DNA from: an uncultured Eubacterium sp.
GTDB taxonomy: Bacteria; Bacillota; Clostridia; Oscillospirales; Acutalibacteraceae
Reading direction: 5' to 3'
DNA length: 64,000 bases
NCBI GenBank assembly: GCA_910583925.1
Contig: CAJTZJ010000004.1
Coordinates: forward strand, 70,183-134,182
Part shown: one piece after another, positions 58,886-64,000 of the stretch
Position numbering within the stretch: the first letter of the stretch is position 1
How the letters are laid out: each line of letters opens with the position of its first letter
Position numbers and translations under genes: made by a program
Notes under the pieces: model-generated
Database searches by the model: none
What the model was told of the DNA's origin: nothing
What the model saw: only the letters and a program-made list of their open reading frames with translations

Positions 58886-59383
58886 TTAAACTCTTTCTAT
58901 ATCAAAATCTATTTCAATTTTTCTGCTGCTTTCAAATTGAGTTAGCTTTATTCCTGCTGCTTCCAGCATTCTTCGGCTGGCACGGCAGCCGTCCGTATCC
59001 TTATATTTATCGCTTATGTAAACCACCTCGGAAATGCCCGCCTGAATAATCGCCTTTGCGCATTCGTTGCAAGGGAAAAGGGCAACATAAATGCGTGAAC
59101 CGCTCATTTCCCTGCCGTGTGAATTTAAAATTGCATTCAGTTCAGCATGGCATACAAAGGGATATTTTGTATCGTTCTGATTTTCTGCTGTTCGCTCCCA
59201 TGGGAATTCCTCGTCGCTGCAGCCCTTTGGAAAGCCGTTATATCCAACGCTGACAATTCGGTTTTCCTTATTAACAATGCAGGCGCCAACCTGTGTGCTT
59301 GGGTCCTTGCTTCGCATTGCCGAAAGCAGGGCAATACCCATAAAATATTCATCCCATGAAATATAGTCTTCTCTTTTAGCCAT
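58886..59383 (-). CDS. dCMP deaminase-like protein (ComEB type)
   Basis: A 165-residue zinc deaminase that makes dUMP from dCMP. Zinc ligands are in FVCHAELNAILN (His, with catalytic Glu) and LFPCNECAKAIIQAG (two Cys). The N-terminal YISWDEYFMGIALLSAMRSK and DPSTQVGACIV are typical. The 20-residue tail is family-variable. Coupled by 2 bases to the HAD gene downstream. In Bacillus the homologue sits in a competence operon, but no other competence gene is present here. Confidence 0.92.
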   Translation of the reverse strand: MAKREDYISWDEYFMGIALLSAMRSKDPSTQVGACIVNKENRIVSVGYNGFPKGCSDEEFPWERTAENQNDTKYPFVCHAELNAILNSHGREMSGSRIYVALFPCNECAKAIIQAGISEVVYISDKYKDTDGCRASRRMLEAAGIKLTQFESSRKIEIDFDIERV

Positions 59384-59432
59384 ATTTTACCTCGCATTTC
59401 CGGCTGCTGTTAACTCATTAAAAATGCAAACA

Positions 59433-59455
59433 GCCCTTTTGCAGCCGAAAAGGGC
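59433..59455 (-). terminator. Terminator of the Mrp ATPase gene
   Basis: GCCCTTTT (59433-59440) pairs with AAAAGGGC (59448-59455), with a T-rich stretch after a few bases on the minus strand. Confidence 0.75.
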
Positions 59456-59475
59456 GTGAAGCTGATTATGATATT

Positions 59476-60297
59476 TTATTGCTTTAATGCTTCGATAAAT
59501 TCATCAAGCTCTGTGCAATCAACATCCTCAATTTTTCCTGCATCAACAAGTCGGTTGATATCCGGATTAACAGGAAGCTTTGCAAGAACGGGTAATCCAA
59601 GCTCAGCTGCCGTTTCGTCAATCGCTGATTTTCCGAATATTTCAAGTTTTTTTCCGCAATCCGGGCATTCAAAATAGCTCATGTTTTCAACAAGTCCAAG
59701 TACAGGCACATTCATCATTTTTGCCATGTTAAGCGCTTTGTTTACAATCATTTTTACAAGATCCTGCGGTGTTGAAACAATAACAATTCCATCTATCGGA
59801 AGGCTCTGAAAAACGGTTAAGGCAACATCGCCGGTTCCCGGCGGCATATCAACAAAAAGATAATCAAGATTACCCCAGCGGACATCTGTCCAGAACTGCT
59901 CTATAACGCCGCTGATAACAGGTCCTCTCCATACCACGGGGGAATTAACATCCTCAAGAAGCAGATTGATGCTCATGATTTCAATTCCGCTTTCAGTTAC
60001 ATTTGGCAGCAGGCATTCATCATCCTGCATGGCACGGCTGTTTACGCCGAAGGATTTGGGAACGGACGGACCGGTAATATCAGCATCCAGCACACCGACC
60101 TTAAGACCTGCCTTGGCGCATTTGGCAGCAAGCAGGCAGGAAACAAGGCTTTTGCCTACTCCGCCCTTTCCGCTTACAACGCCGATAACCTTTTTGATAT
60201 TTGAATATTTGTTCATTGGTTTAAGAAAGCTCTGTGGCTTCTCTCTATCTCCGCAATTTTGGGAGCATGAAGAACAATCATGACTGCATTCGCTCAT
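59476..60297 (-). CDS. Mrp/Nbp35-type P-loop ATPase, Fe-S cluster carrier
   Basis: A 273-residue ATPase that assembles or carries Fe-S clusters in the cytosol. The N-terminus CSHDCSSCSQNC is a Cys cluster of the Nbp35 kind. The deviant Walker A is SGKGGVGKSLVSCL (near 40), then DADITGPSVPKSFG, the Mrp signature DYLFVDMPPGTGDVALT, and the bridging CxxC in YFECPDCGKK (near 215). ATG at 60297 with GGAG at 8 bases is preferred over GTG at 60306. Confidence 0.93.
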   Translation of the reverse strand: MSECSHDCSSCSQNCGDREKPQSFLKPMNKYSNIKKVIGVVSGKGGVGKSLVSCLLAAKCAKAGLKVGVLDADITGPSVPKSFGVNSRAMQDDECLLPNVTESGIEIMSINLLLEDVNSPVVWRGPVISGVIEQFWTDVRWGNLDYLFVDMPPGTGDVALTVFQSLPIDGIVIVSTPQDLVKMIVNKALNMAKMMNVPVLGLVENMSYFECPDCGKKLEIFGKSAIDETAAELGLPVLAKLPVNPDINRLVDAGKIEDVDCTELDEFIEALKQ

Positions 60298-60373
60298 TTT
60301 TTTCACTCCATATTTAAATAATTTCTGTCAATTATAGTATTACCGATAAGTTTAACATAAAAGAGCCGCATAA

Positions 60374-60961
60374 TCAATAATTTCTGATAATAGTTGAAAC
60401 TCTTCCCAAAATGGTAAGCTCTTCTGCAATGATTGGTTTGTAATTATCATTTTCGGGCTGAAGGCGGAAATGCCCGTTTTCTTTATAAAATCGTTTTACG
60501 GTTGCTTCGTCATCTATAAGGGCAACAACAATTTCGCCGTTATCGGCAACCGGTGTCTGCTCAACGATAACGATATCACCATCCAAAATATGGGCATTTA
60601 TCATAGAATCGCCTTTCACATGAAGAGCAAAATAATTGCCTGATTTTCTCATGGCAACGGGAATGTATTCTTCAATCATTTCGCTGGCAAGAATCGGCTT
60701 GCCTGCCGTAACCGTTCCTACAAGAGGAACAGGAACGGCTTTAAGGTTTACTCCGGCAATGCGTATTGTTCTTTTAAGGTTTGGATCTCTTTCAATAAAG
60801 CCCTCTCTTTCAAGGGCATTCAGGTTATACTGCACGGTTGAGGTTGATTTCAGCCCTACAGCAACCCCTATTTCACGAACAGACGGTGCAATGCCGCGTT
60901 CTGAAATAACAGATTTTATGTATTCAAAAATTTTCTTCTGCGTTTTATTTAATCCGTTCAT
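60374..60961 (-). CDS. lexA: SOS repressor LexA
   Basis: A 195-residue repressor of DNA-damage genes. The N-terminal winged helix (about 1-65) reads IFEYIKSVISERGIAPSVRE with recognition helix KSTSTVQYNLNALEREG. The self-cleavage bond Ala-Gly is in GTVTAGKPILA (near 85), the catalytic Ser in VKGDSMINAHI (near 118) and the catalytic Lys in DEATVKRFY (near 155). Its operator could not be assigned with confidence: a CGAA-N8-TTCG dyad near 61001 is in the leader. It is monocistronic. Confidence 0.96.
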   Translation of the reverse strand: MNGLNKTQKKIFEYIKSVISERGIAPSVREIGVAVGLKSTSTVQYNLNALEREGFIERDPNLKRTIRIAGVNLKAVPVPLVGTVTAGKPILASEMIEEYIPVAMRKSGNYFALHVKGDSMINAHILDGDIVIVEQTPVADNGEIVVALIDDEATVKRFYKENGHFRLQPENDNYKPIIAEELTILGRVSTIIRNY

Positions 60962-61139
60962 AAAGCTCTCCTATTCTGCAATGGAAAAAACGGAGTCTTC
61001 GAATGTCGTGCTTCGGCAGACTTTGATTTTTTCCTGTTGCCGGATGAATAATTTTATTATTTAAGCATATCATACCATTATAATAAGCAGATGTCAAACA
61101 TTCGTGCCAAACTTTTTTTATATTTAATGAAAAAAAGTG

Positions 61140-61168
61140 TTGACAAACCATAATTTATATAATATAAT
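61140..61168 (+). promoter_or_regulatory. tRNA cluster promoter
   Basis: TTGACA (61140-61145), 17 bp and TATAAT (61163-61168): perfect consensus about 28 bp before the first tRNA. Confidence 0.9.
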
Positions 61169-61195
61169 CATCATTGCTTGACAAAAGCTGGATAT

Positions 61196-61272
61196 GGCTT
61201 TATAGCTCAGTTGGCTAGAGCATTCGGTTCATACCCGAAGTGTCACTGGTTCGAATCCAGTTAAAGCCACCA
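61196..61272 (+). tRNA. tRNA-Met (CAT)
   Basis: A 77-base cloverleaf with encoded CCA. Acceptor GGCTTTA pairs with TAAAGCC; anticodon stem/loop is TCGGT-TCATAC-style with anticodon CAT; T arm contains GGTTCGAATCC. The first pair G-C argues for elongator rather than initiator Met. A Lys-Ile-type (k2C) reading of CAT cannot be fully excluded from sequence alone. Confidence 0.93.
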
Positions 61273-61274
61273 AT

Positions 61275-61349
61275 GGCCCGGTGGTCAAGAGGTTAAGACA
61301 CCGCCCTTTCACGGCGGTAACACGGGTTCAATTCCCGTCCGGGTCACCA
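61275..61349 (+). tRNA. tRNA-Glu (TTC)
   Basis: A 75-base cloverleaf with CCA. Acceptor GGCCCGG pairs with CCGGGTC; anticodon stem CCGCC/GGCGG carries the loop CTTTCAC with anticodon TTC; T arm is GGGTTCAATTCCC. It follows tRNA-Met after two bases. Confidence 0.95.
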
Positions 61350-61360
61350 TTGTTAACTAC

Positions 61361-61379
61361 AGCAGCTACCGGCTGCTGT
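61361..61379 (+). other. Hairpin between tRNA-Glu and tRNA-Pro
   Basis: CAGCAGC and GCTGCTG around a TACCG loop, followed by TTTTA. It may be a weak terminator or a processing signal in the tRNA transcript. Confidence 0.5.
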
Positions 61380-61412
61380 TTTATATAAAGAGCCTTTGGG
61401 CTCCGTATTTAT

Positions 61413-61490
61413 CGAGGTGTAACTCAGTTTGGCTAGAGTGCCTGCTTTGGGAGCAGGATGCCGCAGGTTCAAGTCCTGTCACCTCGACCA
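61413..61490 (+). tRNA. tRNA-Pro (TGG)
   Basis: A 78-base cloverleaf with CCA. Acceptor CGAGGTG pairs with CACCTCG; anticodon stem CCTGC/GCAGG carries TTTGGGA with anticodon TGG; T arm is AGGTTCAAGTCCT. Confidence 0.95.
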
Positions 61491-61525
61491 AAAAACAGAG
61501 TGTCCATTTTGGATGCTCTGTTTTT
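61491..61525 (+). terminator. Terminator of the tRNA cluster
   Basis: AAAAACAGAG (61491-61500) pairs with CTCTGTTTTT (61516-61525), with an inner TGTCC/GGATG helix. Confidence 0.9.
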
Positions 61526-61683
61526 CTATATTGCAGGACTTGAATACATGGCTCTGAAAATCAAACCCGAAGGGCGAGGATTTTCAGGAGAAAGGTACAG
61601 TATACCGTTCGATAGCAAGAGGAAAGCCTTGTCACTTAAACCAATAACAAGAGAAGTGCGTTTTGTGCTTCTCTTGTTATTTT
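61526..61683 (+). ncRNA. Possible structured small RNA, or element remnant, between tRNA-Pro and the glycosidase gene
   Basis: No convincing gene. CAGGACTTGAA (about 61536-61546) is the inverse of the tRNA-Pro T-arm sequence. CTGAAAATC (61553-61561) pairs with GATTTTCAG (about 61579-61587). A strong terminator, 14-bp stem 61643-61656 with 61668-61681 and a T-run, closes it although the tRNA operon already has its own terminator. That second terminator implies a separate transcript. Positions 61684-61809 hold only the glycosidase leader. Confidence 0.4.
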
Positions 61684-61809
61684 TATATTAAAGTATAATT
61701 GACACTTAATACATTTATACAGTATAATCTACTTATCAGCAGTCGGCATAACATTATGTTAATTACTGTTAAATGATGTTTTACTGTCTGCATTAAAAAG
61801 GAGTAAAAA

Positions 61810-63897
61810 ATGAAAAATATTTTATACTACACAAAAAAGGCAAAACATTTTGAAGAGGCGCTTCCTGTCGGCAACGGCAGAATCGGCGCTATGGTTTACG
61901 GAAACCTAAAAAATGAAAGGCTTTCTTTAAACGAGGATACGCTCTGGAGCGGTTTTCCGAAGGATTTAAACACAAAGAATGCCCAATCCCATCTTGAAGA
62001 AATAAGAAATGCCATTTTCAGCGGAGATTACGAAAAGGCAGAAAAAATTGCAAACAGTGATTTTCACGGGCATTGGTGTGAAAGCTATCTGCCGTTCGGC
62101 AACCTTTTAATAGATTTTAAATCCGCTGTATCCAGAAAGGGATACAGGCGAACGCTTGATATTTCAAAGGGAATAGCAAAAACGGAATGTAAGGATATAA
62201 CAGAAACTGTTTTTGCAAGCAATCCGGCGGACTTAATTGTCGTTAACCTTAAATCCGAAAGCGGTTTTTCCTGCGATATCTCGTTTTCAAGCCAGCTTCA
62301 GAATAAGGTTTATACCAAGGAGGATACGCTGATTGTTGAGGGCTCTGCTCCTGAAATTTGCCAGCCTCCTTATCATACAGACGGAGAGCCGATTGTTTAT
62401 GGCGACAAGGCAATGAAATTTGCCGGTGCTGCTAAAATTCTTGGCGATGCGTCCTTTGAAGGTGATAAGATTGTTATTTCAAATCAAAAGGAAATAACAA
62501 TTTTAATCAGTCTTGCAACTTCGTTTGTTGATTTTAAGTCTATGCCGACAGCAAATGCCTTTGAAAGAGCAATGGCTCGCTTTGAAAACATCAAGCCGTA
62601 TAAGTTGCTTCTTGAAGAGCATATTGCAGATTTTTCCTCACTTTTTGACAGAGTGGAGCTTGATCTCGGCGATGGCAACAGCGATATGCCGACAAACAAG
62701 AGATTAAAGGCGGTTAAAAAAGGTGCTTCTGATGATGCACTTGTTGCACTTCTTTTCCAGTATGGCAGATATTTAACGATTTCTGCTTCCCGAAAGGGCA
62801 CGGCTGCAATGAACCTTCAGGGAATCTGGAATGAGCATATGCGTGCTCCGTGGAGTTCAAACTATACAATTAATATTAATACGGAAATGAATTATTGGTG
62901 TACGGATATCTGCAATCTTTCCGAATGCTTTGAGCCGCTTACAGAGCTTGTTAAAAAGCTTGCGGAAAAAGGTACGGTTACGGCAAGGGATTATTATGGC
63001 TGCGGCGGCTTCTGTGCACATCATAACTCGGACATATGGGGGAATACAAATCCTGCAGGTCATCCGAAGGGCGACGGAAATGATTCTTCGTTTTCAATAT
63101 GGCAGGCAAGTGCTCCGTGGCTTCTTGTTATGCTTTATGAGCATTATCAATACACGGGCGATGAAGCGTATAAAGAGGAAATTAAGCCGCTTTTTAAAGC
63201 GAATCTTGATTTTTATAAGGATTTTCTTGTTGAGCATAACGGAGGGCTTGTTACTTGTCCGTCGCTTTCTCCTGAAAATACATATCTCAGTGAAAGTGGT
63301 GCACACTGTTTAACCTATATGCCGAATATGGACAGAGAAATCCTTTTTGATTTCTTTAAAATCTGCCGTGAATTCGGATTTGATGCACCTGAGATTGAGC
63401 AGGTTAAGCCTGCATCGGACGGAAGAATTCCCGAATGGTGCGAGGAATTCGGAGAAAAAGAGCCGGAGCATCGCCATGTAAGCCATTTATACTGCGTTTA
63501 TCCATCCCCGTTTGAATGCAGTGACGAGCTTAAAAAGGCTTGTGAAAAGTCACTTTATGCAAGAGGTTTTGGCGGAACAGGCTGGAGTCTTGGCTGGAAG
63601 GTTTGCCTTTGGGCAAGATTGGGGAATGCAGAAAATGCAAATACGCTGATTAAAAATCAGTTAAGACCAAAGCATCCGAAGGTTAACATTTTTTATTCGG
63701 GCGGCGGCTCGTATCCGAATCTCCTTGATGCGCATCCTCCTTTCCAGATAGACGGCAACTTTGGTGTTGCTGCCGGTATTGCTGAAATGATTAAGAATAA
63801 TTCTATGCCGAAAAGCTGGAACGGAAGCGTTAAGGGTATTAAATTAAAAGGCGGAAAAGAGCTCAGCGGTAAAATTGTTAATGGTAAATTAGTATAA
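61810..63897 (+). CDS. Glycoside hydrolase family 95 (alpha-L-fucosidase/galactosidase type), intracellular
   Basis: A 695-residue inverting glycosidase. The N-terminal beta domain begins AKHFEEALPVGNGRIGAMVY and LNEDTLWSGFP. The (alpha/alpha)6 barrel has the GH95 signature TININTEMNYWCTDICNLSE (near 355), FCAHHNSDIWGNTNPAG (near 400), SLSPENTY, HRHVSHLYCVYPS and QIDGNFGVAAGIAEM. There is no signal peptide, so it acts on imported oligosaccharides. After GIAEM the usual stretch containing LLPALP is missing and the C-terminal sheet is short (ends SGKIVNGKLV), compared with the typical 740-800 residues. Confidence 0.92.
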   Translation: MKNILYYTKKAKHFEEALPVGNGRIGAMVYGNLKNERLSLNEDTLWSGFPKDLNTKNAQSHLEEIRNAIFSGDYEKAEKIANSDFHGHWCESYLPFGNLLIDFKSAVSRKGYRRTLDISKGIAKTECKDITETVFASNPADLIVVNLKSESGFSCDISFSSQLQNKVYTKEDTLIVEGSAPEICQPPYHTDGEPIVYGDKAMKFAGAAKILGDASFEGDKIVISNQKEITILISLATSFVDFKSMPTANAFERAMARFENIKPYKLLLEEHIADFSSLFDRVELDLGDGNSDMPTNKRLKAVKKGASDDALVALLFQYGRYLTISASRKGTAAMNLQGIWNEHMRAPWSSNYTININTEMNYWCTDICNLSECFEPLTELVKKLAEKGTVTARDYYGCGGFCAHHNSDIWGNTNPAGHPKGDGNDSSFSIWQASAPWLLVMLYEHYQYTGDEAYKEEIKPLFKANLDFYKDFLVEHNGGLVTCPSLSPENTYLSESGAHCLTYMPNMDREILFDFFKICREFGFDAPEIEQVKPASDGRIPEWCEEFGEKEPEHRHVSHLYCVYPSPFECSDELKKACEKSLYARGFGGTGWSLGWKVCLWARLGNAENANTLIKNQLRPKHPKVNIFYSGGGSYPNLLDAHPPFQIDGNFGVAAGIAEMIKNNSMPKSWNGSVKGIKLKGGKELSGKIVNGKLV

Positions 63898-63900
63898 ATG

Positions 63901-63931
63901 AGAAAAGGAGCGATTGTGTCGCTCCTTTTCT
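63901..63931 (+). terminator. Terminator of the GH95 gene
   Basis: AGAAAAGGAGCGA (63901-63913) pairs with TCGCTCCTTTTCT (63919-63931). Confidence 0.92.
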
Positions 63932-63968
63932 TATGAATGTTTTTCTTGTCTCTTCAGCAAAGAAAAAA

Positions 63969-63987
63969 CCCCCGGTTCTACCGGGGG
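63969..63987 (-). terminator. Terminator for a minus-strand gene beyond the window
   Basis: CCCCCGGT (63969-63976) pairs with ACCGGGGG (63980-63987). On the minus strand it is followed by TTTTTTC, so a gene transcribed from the right probably ends just outside. Confidence 0.85.
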
Positions 63988-64000
63988 AAATAAAAAGCTT

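Noticed and set aside
61001..61016. CGAA-N8-TTCG dyad upstream of lexA as an SOS box
   Set aside because: The spacing is two bases longer than the Gram-positive LexA site and it lies in the leader close to the gene. Another loose match near 61097 fits only 8 of 12 positions. Neither is strong enough to annotate.
61458..61691. Plus-strand frame beginning inside tRNA-Pro (MPQVQVLSPRP...)
   Set aside because: The first residues are simply a translation of the tRNA 3' half, a well-known false gene. The frame then runs across two terminators and has no ribosome binding site.
1..64000. CRISPR arrays, prophage genes, rRNA genes, complete insertion sequences
   Set aside because: Looked for across the window; no regularly spaced repeats, integrase, transposase, capsid or rRNA-like sequence was found.

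Overview
The window looks like the replication-origin region of a low-GC Gram-positive (Firmicutes) chromosome, most likely a gut-type clostridium of the Oscillospiraceae/Ruminococcaceae kind. The reasons are AT-rich DNA, strong GGAGG-type ribosome binding sites, the dnaA-dnaN-yaaA-recF-remB-gyrB-gyrA cluster, the rpmH-rnpA-yidD-yidC-jag-mnmE-mnmG-rsmG-noc-soj-spo0J cluster, FMN and cobalamin riboswitches, and a GH95 glycosidase. The family is inferred from gene style, not from a marker comparison. No CRISPR array, prophage or complete transposon was seen.

Layout. 0.1-6.9 kb (minus strand): an apparent operon of two ATP-grasp ligases, FeoB, an anchored protein and GMP synthase. 7-13 kb: a single-domain AICAR transformylase, a small Cys protein with a cell-wall polysaccharide deacetylase, two orphan envelope proteins, TrmB and a hexapeptide acetyltransferase. 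13.2-24.1 kb (minus): serS and the partition, tRNA-modification and membrane-insertion block, with two parS sites. 24.4-28.4 kb: MTA/SAH nucleosidase, an XRE regulator, a histidine phosphatase and an LCP enzyme. 28.8-37.9 kb (minus): gyrA back to dnaA, with oriC-like repeats in the dnaA-dnaN gap. 38.1-41.4 kb (plus): an LCP-like protein and the folE-folP-folB-folK operon. 41.5-50.9 kb: a 58-residue small protein, fba, an FMN-riboswitch-controlled riboflavin transporter, a metallophosphatase, a CDF-like exporter, a DUF421 protein, a Zn/Cd-type P-ATPase, and a B12-riboswitch-controlled surface protein divergent from a DUF4430 protein. 51-55.4 kb: a complete ABC sugar importer. 55.5-61 kb (minus): GH25 muramidase, BirA, DegV, a HAD phosphatase, dCMP deaminase, an Mrp/Nbp35 ATPase and LexA. 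61.2-61.5 kb: tRNA-Met, tRNA-Glu and tRNA-Pro. 61.8-63.9 kb: a GH95 glycosidase.

Gene orientation switches near 38 kb (mostly minus to the left, more plus to the right), as expected if replication starts there. The rpmH block lies on the same arm and strand as dnaA-gyrA, whereas in Bacillus it diverges from dnaA. One inversion of the dnaA-gyrA block would explain this.

The most interesting points are: (1) an extracellular alpha/alpha-toroid-like protein under a cobalamin riboswitch, divergent from a transcobalamin-C-terminal-like (DUF4430) protein, with two consensus promoters sharing one -35 element, which suggests a surface B12-capture pair; (2) a DnaA whose box-recognition motif is altered, beside a cluster of non-canonical TGTTGAAAA repeats; (3) a degenerate copy of the gyrB 3' end flanking a palindromic element between gyrB and gyrA, and a separate element with terminal inverted repeats just after gyrA; (4) a folE leader hairpin that hides its own ribosome binding site; (5) the paired ATP-grasp ligases fused by overlap to feoB.
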